NCBI RefSeq assembly: GCF_016508255.1
Contig: NZ_JADVKT010000006.1
Coordinates: forward strand, 124,001 to 188,000
Reading direction: 5' to 3'
DNA: 64,000 bases
Source: Acinetobacter calcoaceticus
Lineage (GTDB): Bacteria > Pseudomonadota > Gammaproteobacteria > Pseudomonadales > Moraxellaceae
Shown here piece by piece: positions 18,611 through 27,411 of this stretch. Position 1 is the first letter of the stretch. The number at the start of each line of letters is the position of its first letter. The position numbers were made by a program, and so were the translations under genes. A model generated the notes under the pieces. That model ran no database searches. It saw only the letters and a program-made list of their open reading frames with translations, and had not been told where the DNA came from.

Positions 18611-21193
18611 TTAGTAGACATCTCGACGGTAACGCGCTTGTTGTCTTAATTCATCTACTTGTTCATCACCTAGAATTTCAACAAGTGCTTGGTCGACTCC
18701 ACTTGCCATACCATTGATGCTACCGCAGACATAGAGAATAGCACCGCGTTCTACCCAGCTTACTAATTCTGCTGCATTCTGACGAATTATATCTTGAACA
18801 TACATACGTCGTTCTTGATCTCTAGAAAATACTAAATCTAGACGTTTTAACATTCCTGTTGTTTGCCATGCTTCAATCGTTGATGCATAGAAGAAATCAC
18901 ATGCTCGTTGACGTTCACCAAAGATTAACCAGTTTTCAGTGTAGTCATGGCGAGTACGTGTATGCAATAGGCTCATTAAACCTGCAATACCTGTTCCGTT
19001 ACCAATACAAATAATAGGGCGGTTGTCATCAATAAGATGGAATGATTCATTGGTGCGAATACGCAAAGCAATCTCATCATTAATTTGCGTATGCTGAGTT
19101 AGCCACCCAGAACCTAAACCTAAATTACTAGACTCATCATATTGTTGGCGAACAACTAAACGAAGCAGTTGTTGAGAAGGAATGCTGGCAATCGAATATT
19201 CGCGTGTTGGCAGGGTAGGAAGTTGCTCTAATAAATGCTCTAGATTAGCAAATGGTTCAATTTCGCCAGTTAAATCTTTATTCCAAAGGGCTTTTTCGAT
19301 TGAAATCTGTAATGAATCAACTTTTGCATTTTTAAGAATATGGTGCTTCTGCAAAAAATCATGAATACGTTCAGGGCTATTACCTGGTTGAATTTCAGCA
19401 ATATCACCAGCTTGCCATATCGCTTCGTGTTTTGCATTAAGCTCAATATTATAAGCAGGTTGGCCTAAGCTATTTGGATTGAGTAAGTCCCGTTGTTGTA
19501 ATATCCACGTATCAAAGACTTTTTCTAAATTTACAGCATGCAAATCTAATTTAGTTGCTTTCGCAAGTGCTTGATTCCAATTTTGAATATCCGATAGGTT
19601 TGAATTATCAACTTCAATTGTATTAAAGAGGGCATTAGCTCCATTAGTTTTAAGCCAAGCATCTACTGCATGACCAAAGCTACAATAACTATCAGGGTAT
19701 TCTTTAGAGCCGAGCGCCAAAACAGCATAGTTCAGATGTTTAAGATCCATATTTACTTTTAAAAGCTTTTTAGTAAAGCTTGTAGCGAGATCCGGCGCAT
19801 CACCAGTGCCGTAAGTACTGATCACAAATAGAGCCTGCTCATGCTGCTCTAAATCAGATTGGGTGAGCTGTTGTATAGATTTAACCTGAACTGGTTGATG
19901 AGCTTCTTGTAAACTTGTTGCTGTGCTCCAAGCGAGTTGTTCCGCTACACCAGTTTGAGTTGCATAGGTAATAAGCCAAGGCTTTGCATTTGGGTCAATA
20001 TATTGCCCGGCTAAAGCCTGACGAGCTGCCTGTGTTAATTTTTTCTGTTTACGGCGTTTAAGATAAAGCATCCATCCCGTAACAAAGAATAAAGGCATTG
20101 CTAGTGAAGCAAGCATCGCAACAAATTGATAAATTGGCCCAAAGAAACTACCACGATGTACTGGCAACATACTGCTCATGATTTTTTGATTAAGCTTTTT
20201 ATCTTCGTAAAGCTCCATCTTTTCGATATGGCCAGTTTTATAATTATAGATGGCTTGGTTGCGCGCACGTTCGTGTTGTGGCGTAGCATCGACAAAGCTT
20301 AATTCAATTTTTCCATCATCTTTTTTCGGTAGGCTCATCGTTAGTGTCGAATAATCACGTCCGACCTGACTATTGAAGCCATTCCATGTTTGATTAAGTA
20401 CTGTAATGAGTTGAGTATTATCTAATTGAAGCTCTGATTTTTTATCAGTATTACGGTCTGGTCGTTTATTTTGTTGCATTCCTTGATTTTGGGGAGTAGC
20501 ACCATGACCTTGTGGTTTGGGTTGTTCAACTCCCATTACTTTGAACATACCACTACGCCACCAGTCATAAGACCAATATAGACCTGTACATGCGAAAAGA
20601 AGATAAAAAATAATTACCCATGTCCCAACAACAGCATGTAGATCCCAAATAAAATTTCGACCTTTCAATTTAGGCTTAACCGCGAGCCATTGGCGGGCAG
20701 AATGCTTTTTAGGCCAGCGTAAATATAACCCACTCAGTACAAAGTAAATTAACATTAATGCGCAGGCGCCAGTAATTTGTTTACCAACTTCGCCTGCAGT
20801 TAAATTACGATGAATTTGTTGTATGAGTAACAACAGTTTTCGTCCTTTAACATCAGGCAGAACCTGAGCGTTATAAGGATTGACCATCATATTATAGCCA
20901 CGACGTTCGCCTTCTTTTTCAATATTGACAGTTGAAGAGGCGGTAGGGTCCTTGGCAATTGTAATACTATTAATTTTGATTTCAGGCTGAGTTGTATTGA
21001 AATGTTGATAAAGCTGAGCGGGGGTTAATTTTGGTGTGTTTTCAGCTTGAACAACATAACTATCAGAATTCACCCATTTTAAAATTTGTTGGTCATAAGA
21101 GTAAATTGCACCTGTTACACCCATAACAGATAAGATTAGGCCCGCACTAATACCCAGAAACCAATGAATTTGAAATAAAAACTTTTTAAACAT
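18611..21193 (-). CDS. PepSY-membrane / flavodoxin / FNR-type reductase fusion
   Basis: An 860-residue three-part electron-transfer protein. Residues 1-390 form a PepSY_TM membrane module (helices near 8-30, 145-165, 192-215 and 362-385, histidines HWFLG, HRNL, HAVVG and HRG that could hold haem). Residues 400-540 are a flavodoxin domain (ITYATQTGVAEQLAW, ISTYGTGDAP, LALGSKEYPDSYC). Residues 560-860 are a CysJ-like FAD/NADP reductase (REYSIASIPSQ, IGNGTGIAGL, ending RYRRDVY). It should carry electrons from NADPH through FAD and FMN to the membrane, plausibly for ferric-siderophore reduction. The Fur-like box upstream supports an iron role; the substrate is inference. Confidence 0.88.
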   Translation of the reverse strand: MFKKFLFQIHWFLGISAGLILSVMGVTGAIYSYDQQILKWVNSDSYVVQAENTPKLTPAQLYQHFNTTQPEIKINSITIAKDPTASSTVNIEKEGERRGYNMMVNPYNAQVLPDVKGRKLLLLIQQIHRNLTAGEVGKQITGACALMLIYFVLSGLYLRWPKKHSARQWLAVKPKLKGRNFIWDLHAVVGTWVIIFYLLFACTGLYWSYDWWRSGMFKVMGVEQPKPQGHGATPQNQGMQQNKRPDRNTDKKSELQLDNTQLITVLNQTWNGFNSQVGRDYSTLTMSLPKKDDGKIELSFVDATPQHERARNQAIYNYKTGHIEKMELYEDKKLNQKIMSSMLPVHRGSFFGPIYQFVAMLASLAMPLFFVTGWMLYLKRRKQKKLTQAARQALAGQYIDPNAKPWLITYATQTGVAEQLAWSTATSLQEAHQPVQVKSIQQLTQSDLEQHEQALFVISTYGTGDAPDLATSFTKKLLKVNMDLKHLNYAVLALGSKEYPDSYCSFGHAVDAWLKTNGANALFNTIEVDNSNLSDIQNWNQALAKATKLDLHAVNLEKVFDTWILQQRDLLNPNSLGQPAYNIELNAKHEAIWQAGDIAEIQPGNSPERIHDFLQKHHILKNAKVDSLQISIEKALWNKDLTGEIEPFANLEHLLEQLPTLPTREYSIASIPSQQLLRLVVRQQYDESSNLGLGSGWLTQHTQINDEIALRIRTNESFHLIDDNRPIICIGNGTGIAGLMSLLHTRTRHDYTENWLIFGERQRACDFFYASTIEAWQTTGMLKRLDLVFSRDQERRMYVQDIIRQNAAELVSWVERGAILYVCGSINGMASGVDQALVEILGDEQVDELRQQARYRRDVY

Positions 21194-21269
21194 GGCCGAA
21201 AATGTAAATATGATGGAGATCTTGTAATGAAGTATAGCCGAAGATTGGGTAGATAATATGGATTTTCGA

Positions 21270-21293
21270 GATAATATTAATTTTCATTATCAT
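21270..21293 (-). promoter_or_regulatory. Fur-box-like operator
   Basis: The stretch GATAAT-ATTAAT-TTTCAT-TATCAT reads as four successive Fur-type hexamers, the first and last matching best; on the minus strand it contains ATGATAATGAAAATTA, a perfect TGATAAT half site and a weaker second half. It lies 77-100 bases upstream of the PepSY-reductase start. A match by eye only. Confidence 0.45.
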
Positions 21294-21310
21294 TTGTCTT
21301 TACTGCAATA

Positions 21311-21335
21311 AAAAACCTCCAAAAGGAGGTCTTTT
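21311..21335 (-). terminator. terminator of the YcxB-like gene
   Basis: ACCTCC (21315-21320) and GGAGGT (21325-21330) with an AAAA loop, a 5' A run and CTTTT after it; works on either strand. Confidence 0.8.
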
Positions 21336-21349
21336 ATTGAAATCAAAAC

Positions 21350-21925
21350 TTACAAGGTTTTTGGTTCGCCTACAGCTTCTTTTAGATGCGTGCGAATTGT
21401 ATTGAATGAGAAATTTTTAGAATCCATACGCTTAGGTAAAATATAAGCACCTTGTTGTTCTTGGCCTTTTGGATCTTTTACTTTGAAATTGACCAAGATG
21501 AAATCAGGCGCATTGTACCATTCATAGATATTTTTCCATCCAATTGTACCAACGCCTTCTTGTTGGCCCATTTGTTGGCGCATCACAATACCATGGGGTT
21601 GTACACCTAAACGAATACCCTTAATTTCCTGTACCGGAAATTCATTCATTTTGCGTTTAACGTACCATTCTAATCCGTATTTACGACCTAGGTAGTAAAG
21701 TACTACAGCGACAATAGCAACCCAGCAAAAAACAGTAGAGTAGTTCTTGATAAGAACAAGACCCAAAATAGCTAGGGCTAAAACTACACCCATAATCGCC
21801 CAGATTTTTGTGCTAATTTTATTGGTGCTGCGCCAGATAAGAAGCTGTGCATTACGTTGTTCAGCTTCTGACACGTCATAGGGAACAGGCTGAAGCGTAT
21901 AAGCGTATAAAGTTTTCGCGGTCAT
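21350..21925 (-). CDS. YcxB-like membrane protein
   Basis: A 191-residue protein with two adjacent membrane helices (about residues 42-60 and 66-81), a basic linker YVKRKMNEFP and a C-terminal cytoplasmic beta-rich domain with IGWKNIYEWYNAPDFILV, which matches the W-x-x-I-x-x-x-x-x-x-x-x-x-I pattern of YcxB/bacterial PH-like proteins. Function unknown. Transcribed away from the FUSC gene with its own terminator; the 100-base gap upstream should hold its promoter. Confidence 0.7.
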   Translation of the reverse strand: MTAKTLYAYTLQPVPYDVSEAEQRNAQLLIWRSTNKISTKIWAIMGVVLALAILGLVLIKNYSTVFCWVAIVAVVLYYLGRKYGLEWYVKRKMNEFPVQEIKGIRLGVQPHGIVMRQQMGQQEGVGTIGWKNIYEWYNAPDFILVNFKVKDPKGQEQQGAYILPKRMDSKNFSFNTIRTHLKEAVGEPKTL

Positions 21926-22025
21926 AGTGCAAATAACAAATTGTAAACTGTTTTAAGTTTAGCACTAATTGGCATAAGTCAGGAAAGGATATTATGCCAA
22001 TTTAATACTAAATTCCGACTCAAAT

Positions 22026-24200
22026 TTATAATGATGCAAGCTCACTGGCATCATTATCAAGATCATGACTTAGCCGTTGTTTTAACATACTCAATCGGTT
22101 CAATACACCAAGCATAAGTGATAGCTGTTGTAAAATAATGAGTGATTTTTGGTCATCTTCATCATTTTGGCTTAGACGTTGGCGTATTGTTTGGAGCATA
22201 TTTTGTGCTGTAAGATCAGGCATCTCATCTCTCAAGAGAGCGCCTTGAATATCATCTAACGCTTGGTCTAATAATTTAAGAACAGCTTGATCCTGAATGT
22301 TTTCTCGATGTGCTCCAAGTGCCGCGATATAACTTAAAAAAGTATGGTTTAAACATAAAAATTCAAAAATATCGGATTTACGAGTCGGATCAAAATCTGG
22401 TTCAGTCGCTAACGTTGAAATAAGTGAAGCAACTTCAGCATCAGTATTATGTGCAGCTCGACGCACAATTCGGTAATTTAGCGCATGATTACGGCCTTCA
22501 TGATATTGTTTGACGACCTCGGCTAAATAATTACATTGGGCTTGTAGGGAGCGTCTAATGTTGCGAGGCAAGCGTCTGAATTTCCAGTCAGGCCAGATAA
22601 ATGTCACACCAAACCAAGCTAATGCACATCCCATTAAAGTATCTACAAATCTTGGAATAGCCGCAGCCATGGCCGAACCGTCCAGATTAAAGTTAATTAA
22701 TGCAAGAATTGTGATAAAGGCAGTTGCCTGAGCATATTGTTTACTACGTAATTCAAAAAACAATACTCCACTTAATATCAACATGAATAGTTGTCCTTCG
22801 GTCGAAGGAATTAAGAAGATAATGGCAAGTCCAACAATAATACCAACTAATGTTCCAACAATTCGTAGACGTAAGCGGCGCTTGGTCGCGTTAAAGTTAG
22901 GTTGGCTTACAAATAGGGCCGTAAGCATAATCCAGTAGCCATATTCAATATGGGTCATTTGAATAAAAACATATCCAATAAATAAAACGATCGATACACG
23001 AATTGCGTGGCGGAATAGTACAGATTCGGGAGTTAAATTTTGTTTTATCCGAATGACAATATCATTCCATCCTTGTAAATCATCATCTTTAAGCTGGTTT
23101 TCAGCCTGTTTTACTTTATCAGATTGAATGTGTTGTTCTGTTTCTAGGTTGAGTAACTGGGAATCGATAGATTTTAAGTTTTGGTATAAAGCAAAAAGAG
23201 CATTTACCCATAAAAGATCGTAATGCTGATCACGACGTAACTTTTCTAATGAGAGGCGTAGGTTTTCAAAGCTTTGTTTAAACCTTTTATTATGGTTATA
23301 AGGTTTGCGTTGTAAAATACATTCATTTAGCTCTTGGCAAGCTTTGCCTTGGATCGCCAAAATTCGTTGGAATCTAAATAAAATATCACTGTGCTGAAAA
23401 ATTTTAGCTAATTTTTGATAGTCGATATGAGCGGAGTCAGCACGTTCATGAATATCTTGAGCGACAAAATAATAATGTAAGCTTCGGCGTGTATCTTTTT
23501 GCCCACGGTCGCCTTTTAAACGAGTTAATAAAGCTGTTTTTAAGTCATTAAAAATCGTAATTAACTTACCATTTTCTAATGACAGTTCGATCATACTTTG
23601 CTGATAGCTGGCAGCAGTCATATCTACATCAAACAAATTTGATTTTGCAAATAGAAAATCACCTAAAGATGCATAAGAGGCCGCCAGTTTGTCTTGCAGT
23701 TGGCGAACGGGAAAGAGCAAAAAGCTAATGGTTGCAATGAGGCCATACCATGCAGCGCCTGCAACTAAAAGAGCAGGTTGGATGTACCAATGGTCAAAAA
23801 GGTGAACTCCCAGCATGGTGTATACAGAAACGACCAAACAGCCATAAGAGATAGTTGCGTAACGGCGTCCTAATGAACCTAGTAAAATCCAGCCAATACA
23901 CGAAGCAATCAACCCCAAAGCAAAAGCAATTGGATAGGGGAAAAGCAGTTGTACCGAAGCTGCGGTAACGAAGAATCCAATATAAGTATAAATCAGGTTC
24001 ATGATGCGCACTGAAAAGCGATCATCAATATCACTTAAACCTGCTGCGACCACACCTAAAGTTAGAGGAATTGTTGCTAATTGATAGCCTAGAAAATAAG
24101 GCACGAAAGCAGTTCCTGAAAAGGCTATCAGCATTCGCACGTTATACATAAATGTTGTGTTATAAGTCGCTCTTTTTATGCGTTTAAACCAAGATTTCAA
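22026..24200 (-). CDS. FUSC family (YccS/YhfK-like) inner membrane protein
   Basis: A putative transporter with the duplicated FUSC layout: a first block of about six membrane helices (MLIAFSGTAFVPYFLG onward), a cytoplasmic region of some 230 residues, a second six-helix block (VSIVLFIGYVFIQM, YWIMLTALFVSQPN, RLRIVGTLVGIIVG) and a helical C-terminus. The FUSC signature YWIMLTALFVSQPNFNAT is clear. The start is a TTG at 24200 with AAGGA six bases before it, giving 724 residues, near the family norm; an upstream TTG at 24266 (746 residues) lacks a site. YccS-type proteins are often linked to aryl-acid or polyamine export; substrate here is unknown. Divergent from the MFS gene. Confidence 0.85.
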   Translation of the reverse strand: MKSWFKRIKRATYNTTFMYNVRMLIAFSGTAFVPYFLGYQLATIPLTLGVVAAGLSDIDDRFSVRIMNLIYTYIGFFVTAASVQLLFPYPIAFALGLIASCIGWILLGSLGRRYATISYGCLVVSVYTMLGVHLFDHWYIQPALLVAGAAWYGLIATISFLLFPVRQLQDKLAASYASLGDFLFAKSNLFDVDMTAASYQQSMIELSLENGKLITIFNDLKTALLTRLKGDRGQKDTRRSLHYYFVAQDIHERADSAHIDYQKLAKIFQHSDILFRFQRILAIQGKACQELNECILQRKPYNHNKRFKQSFENLRLSLEKLRRDQHYDLLWVNALFALYQNLKSIDSQLLNLETEQHIQSDKVKQAENQLKDDDLQGWNDIVIRIKQNLTPESVLFRHAIRVSIVLFIGYVFIQMTHIEYGYWIMLTALFVSQPNFNATKRRLRLRIVGTLVGIIVGLAIIFLIPSTEGQLFMLILSGVLFFELRSKQYAQATAFITILALINFNLDGSAMAAAIPRFVDTLMGCALAWFGVTFIWPDWKFRRLPRNIRRSLQAQCNYLAEVVKQYHEGRNHALNYRIVRRAAHNTDAEVASLISTLATEPDFDPTRKSDIFEFLCLNHTFLSYIAALGAHRENIQDQAVLKLLDQALDDIQGALLRDEMPDLTAQNMLQTIRQRLSQNDEDDQKSLIILQQLSLMLGVLNRLSMLKQRLSHDLDNDASELASL

Positions 24201-24327
24201 AGGAAGTCCTTGCTGATCAACCTGAGTGATAAAGGATTTGTGTATTTCTACACCAATGTTGCACAAATCATACGATAGACAGTGTAAGCTTGTCTGTATG
24301 CAAATGATTGAAAAATGAAATATCGTT

Positions 24328-25542
24328 ATGTCTGAACAAACAGCCCAGCGTCAATACTCTATTGGCTGGATTATGCTGCTCGCTTTGCTTACGGCTTTAG
24401 GGCCATTATCCATCGATATGTACTTACCTGCTTTGCCACAAATGGCTCATGATTTTGGGGTAAGTACGCAAATGGTGGCAAATACATTACCAGCGTACTT
24501 TTTTGGTTTAGCTGTTGGGCAGTTGGTTTATGGTCCTCTAAGCGACCGTATTGGTAGAAAAAAACCACTTTATTTTGGTCTCGCACTTTACGCAGTCGCA
24601 AGCTTATTTTGCGTGTTGGCGACAAATGAATGGGGCTTGATTGCTGCTCGTATTTTGCAAGCTTTAGGTGGCTGTGTGGGCGTGGTCATGGCTCGTGCAG
24701 CAATACGCGATAAACTCGATGTTCAAGGCTCGGCACAAGCTTTTTCAAGCATGATGATTGTAATGGGACTTGCACCAATTTTGGCACCTATGATTGGAGC
24801 ATGGATTTTAATCTGGTTTCCTTGGCAAGCTATTTTTATTGCTCTTTCAATTGTCGGCGTCATATGTTGGTTGTGTGTACATTTCTTCTTTAAAGAGACC
24901 TTAGCCACTGATAAAAGGCTTAAGCTTTCACCATATCAAGTAGTGACCCTCTATGGGGCTATTTTCAAAGATATGAGCTTCCGTTTACCTATGTTTGCAG
25001 GGTGTTTAACAGGAGCAGCGCTATTTTGTTATATCAGCTCGGCACCCGCAGTTTTTATGGATCAGTACGGACTCAATCAGCAAGAGTTTGCTTACGTATT
25101 TGGACTAAATGCTTTTGGCATTATGTTGATGTCATCTTTAAATAAGCACTTAACAACACGTGTTGAAATCACTAAACGTTTAAGAGCTGGTTCAATGGTA
25201 CAAGTAACAGGAGCAATCATTGTATTAATTGCTGGTTTAATTCCTGCGGCACCTTTATGGCTTGTTATGTTAGGGCTATTTTTAGCTATTTCAGGCATTG
25301 GTTTAACAGGACCAAATGCAATGGCGTTGGCAATGTCCAAACAAGGCGCTCGCGCAGGGACAGCGAGTGCAATTATGGGAAGTATGCAATTCGCTTGTGG
25401 CCTGTTAGGTGGTGTATTACTTAATTTCCTTATTTGGTCTGCGTCGCTCAATATGGGCGTGATGATGGTGCTATTTACACTGAGCGGTTTTATTGTCGTA
25501 TTAAAAGCGACGAAACAAGTAGTAATAAAGCCATTCTCATAA
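24328..25542 (+). CDS. Bcr/CflA family multidrug efflux MFS transporter
   Basis: Twelve-helix proton antiporter of 404 residues. The Bcr/CflA opening GPLSIDMYLPALPQMAHDFG and the MFS loop signature YGPLSDRIGRKKP are clear; RAAIRD at the end of helix 4 is also typical of the DHA1 Bcr/CflA branch. These pumps export chloramphenicol-like drugs, bicyclomycin or small metabolites such as dipeptides and cysteine; which applies cannot be told. It is divergent from FUSC and convergent with the nitroreductase, with a perfect hairpin over the stop codon. Confidence 0.9.
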   Translation: MSEQTAQRQYSIGWIMLLALLTALGPLSIDMYLPALPQMAHDFGVSTQMVANTLPAYFFGLAVGQLVYGPLSDRIGRKKPLYFGLALYAVASLFCVLATNEWGLIAARILQALGGCVGVVMARAAIRDKLDVQGSAQAFSSMMIVMGLAPILAPMIGAWILIWFPWQAIFIALSIVGVICWLCVHFFFKETLATDKRLKLSPYQVVTLYGAIFKDMSFRLPMFAGCLTGAALFCYISSAPAVFMDQYGLNQQEFAYVFGLNAFGIMLMSSLNKHLTTRVEITKRLRAGSMVQVTGAIIVLIAGLIPAAPLWLVMLGLFLAISGIGLTGPNAMALAMSKQGARAGTASAIMGSMQFACGLLGGVLLNFLIWSASLNMGVMMVLFTLSGFIVVLKATKQVVIKPFS

Positions 25543-25557
25543 GTTTAAGAGAATGGC
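25530..25557. terminator. hairpin between convergent MFS and nitroreductase genes
   Basis: GCCATTCTC (25530-25538) and GAGAATGGC (25549-25557) form a perfect 9-bp stem with a 10-base loop that includes the MFS stop codon. There is no strong T run on either side, so termination efficiency is uncertain. Confidence 0.55.
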
Positions 25558-25567
25558 CACTTATATA

Positions 25568-26275
25568 TTATTCGTCTAGAAAAACTGCGAAATTTTCAAC
25601 TGGTTCTCTAGGGGTAATAAAGGTATTTACAATGTGGTTGGGATCAGCATGACCTAACGCAATTGCACATACGAGCTCTTCTTCATCTGATGCACCCAAG
25701 ATATCTAAAACAACAGGGTGAAAATGGTTCCAAGCTGCTTGTGGGCATGTATCTAAACCACGTGCCTTAGCAGCAACCATCACGTTCTGGATCATCATTG
25801 CGATATCCATTTTAGACCCGATTCCCATTGTTTTATTGACAGTAAAGAAAAGGCCAACTGGAGCATCGAACAGTTTGAAATTACGTAACTGCTGTTCCGC
25901 CATTTTTTCTTTTTCGCCTTTTTTTATTTCGAGTAGACCATAGAGTCCCCAGCCATTTTCTCGGCGGCGATCAATAAAAGGGGATATCCACTTTTCAGGA
26001 TAATAGGCAAAAGTTTCTTTGTATTGTTCTGCAAGTTCTGGATTTTTTGAAACTTCAATTTGTGCTGCACAGACACATTTAACCAATTCATTACGTTTGT
26101 TGCCTGTTACCACATAGACTTTCCATGGTTGAGTATTTGTTCCAGAAGGCGCTCGGCTAGCGACTTGTAATATATCTTTAATGACTTCTGGCTCAATTGG
26201 AGTATTTAAAAAAGCGCGGACAGAGTGTCGAGAAGTGATAGCTTCATCAACGAGACGAACTTGTTCCAGATTCAT
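25568..26275 (-). CDS. nitroreductase family FMN oxidoreductase
   Basis: A 235-residue flavoenzyme. N-terminal SRHSVRAFLNTPIEPEVI, then ASRAPSGTNTQPWKVYVV, are the FMN-binding marks of the nitroreductase family; a C-terminal ALGHADPNHIVN completes it. Such enzymes reduce nitroaromatics, quinones or similar electrophiles with NAD(P)H. The physiological substrate is unknown. It is convergent with the MFS gene; upstream lies the unusual non-coding stretch before the symporter. Confidence 0.9.
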   Translation of the reverse strand: MNLEQVRLVDEAITSRHSVRAFLNTPIEPEVIKDILQVASRAPSGTNTQPWKVYVVTGNKRNELVKCVCAAQIEVSKNPELAEQYKETFAYYPEKWISPFIDRRRENGWGLYGLLEIKKGEKEKMAEQQLRNFKLFDAPVGLFFTVNKTMGIGSKMDIAMMIQNVMVAAKARGLDTCPQAAWNHFHPVVLDILGASDEEELVCAIALGHADPNHIVNTFITPREPVENFAVFLDE

Positions 26276-26677
26276 GAGTACTCCTACATCTTTTTCTTAA
26301 ATATCTCATACTTTTTGAAGCTTGATTTCATGTTTTGAAAGTACTTCATTTATAAGCAAAAAATATTAGAAAAGAGATATTCTTACAGGTATGATAATTT
26401 AATTAGTCTAGACATAATGTCGGATTAATCATAATTCGAATATGCCACTTTAGATTTAAATAGACAAAATAGTGCGATTTTGTCGATTATAAAAATAAAA
26501 GCATAACAGTGAGTGGGTGAAAAATATTCAATTGAAAAAAAGGTATAATATGTTTAAAAACAGTACAAAACGGATCATTTTATATAAAATATGACCATTT
26601 TTTATATAAAATTTTAATGAAAAATATACACAAATCTTTAAATTTCTGCATAATACCGACTTTTTTACGCAGGTATG
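26276..26677. other. AT-rich non-coding stretch with a short imperfect direct repeat
   Basis: No gene seen. Two similar segments, ATCATTTTATATAAAAT (26574-26590) and ACCATTTTTTATATAAAAT (26594-26612), sit side by side, the kind of arrangement that could bind a regulator twice. A candidate -10 (CATAAT, 26649-26654) lies just before the structured leader at 26678; no convincing -35 box goes with it. Confidence 0.4.
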
Positions 26678-26761
26678 ATTTCTCCATACTCAAGTTAGGA
26701 AATATTGGCTGCATAACGGAATCCCTTTACCAAAAGGATTTAGATGCGGAAATGGAGAAAT
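26678..26761 (+). promoter_or_regulatory. nested stem structure ahead of a small ORF (candidate structured leader)
   Basis: Three stems nest within 84 bases: ATTTCTCCAT (26678-26687) with ATGGAGAAAT (26752-26761), a perfect 10 bp; CTGCAT (26709-26714) with ATGCGG (26744-26749), 6 pairs with one G-T; and AATCC (26720-26724) with GGATT (26736-26740). The closing stem ends 12 bases before the ribosome binding site of the 67-codon ORF. It does not resemble the glycine riboswitch often found before such symporters, nor any motif I know. Confidence 0.45.
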
Positions 26762-26783
26762 ACACGAGGTATAGGAGCTTTAC

Positions 26784-26987
26784 ATGAGTCTACCACTCAT
26801 CAACAAGCAGTTCATGAAACAAGGATTGGCGATTACCATTGCAACCATGAAAATGAACGTAACTCAAGCAACTACTGAGTCACAAAAAATACAACAGCTT
26901 AGTATAGATCTAAACGCACTTTTCTTTAATCATGGAGAAAATGGCGCAGATAGTCGCGTTATGGCGATGGCTCGTTACAGTCTTTGA
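26784..26987 (+). CDS. small hypothetical protein (67 aa)
   Basis: A possible 67-residue protein starting MSLPLINKQFMKQGLAIT, with AGGAG seven bases before the ATG, one of the better ribosome binding sites in the window. The composition is soluble, Met/Gln/Thr-rich in the middle and without signal or membrane helix; codon choice looks like that of neighbouring genes. It has no family I recognise. It follows the structured leader and precedes a hairpin-rich stretch with a terminator, so it could be a real mini protein, a leader ORF or part of a dual-function RNA. Confidence 0.45.
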   Translation: MSLPLINKQFMKQGLAITIATMKMNVTQATTESQKIQQLSIDLNALFFNHGENGADSRVMAMARYSL

Positions 26988-27320
26988 AATTTATATCCAG
27001 TTTAGACATTTGCTCAAAAGTATATGTAAATATGCTTATTGGCTTAAATTCAGATTTTGTAAAATTCGCTTAATTGATGGGAATCATTAGACGAGTTTAT
27101 TTAGCGGTGGTCATTTGTTAGTTTCCAAGTTTGTAGCTGAGTCGATGCATACTGTTTTTCCGAAAGCGGAAAATTGCAGTAGTGCAATGATATTATTTTA
27201 TCTGAAGGTTGCTTTCTCTCATGCAACCTTCAAAGGCTTAGTGTTGGGCATGATGTTGCTTAAACTTGTGACGATAATTGCTATTCAATTGACATTAAAA
27301 GTTTTTTTTTGAATTTACTG
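26988..27320 (+). other. non-coding stretch with two perfect hairpins, candidate ncRNA
   Basis: Contains TTTTCCG-AAAG-CGGAAAA (27156-27173) and TGAAGGTTGC (27203-27212) pairing with GCAACCTTCA (27223-27232), both perfect stems, followed by the terminator at 27321-27348. A 65-codon frame from a TTG at 27115 crosses both hairpins but has no convincing ribosome binding site or homology, so it is not called. The series hairpin-hairpin-terminator is what a small RNA or attenuated leader looks like. Confidence 0.45.
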
Positions 27321-27348
27321 AAAAGTCCCAGTTTCTAGGGGCTTTTTT
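27321..27348 (+). terminator. intrinsic terminator upstream of the symporter gene
   Basis: AAAAGTCCC (27321-27329) pairs with GGGGCTTTT (27338-27346, one G-T) and runs into six T. It lies 64 bases before the symporter start, on the same strand. Confidence 0.8.
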
Positions 27349-27411
27349 GTTTATTGCAGTATTTTGGCATGTGCACTTAGCACATTAGCAAGGAACGTAA
27401 GCGGACCGAGT

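Noticed and set aside
27115..27312. 65-codon ORF starting at TTG, with a hydrophobic C-terminus
   Set aside because: No convincing ribosome binding site, rare start, and it runs through two perfect hairpins better explained as RNA structure.
26678..27348. Glycine riboswitch before the AGCS symporter
   Set aside because: The conserved glycine-aptamer core sequences were looked for and are not present.
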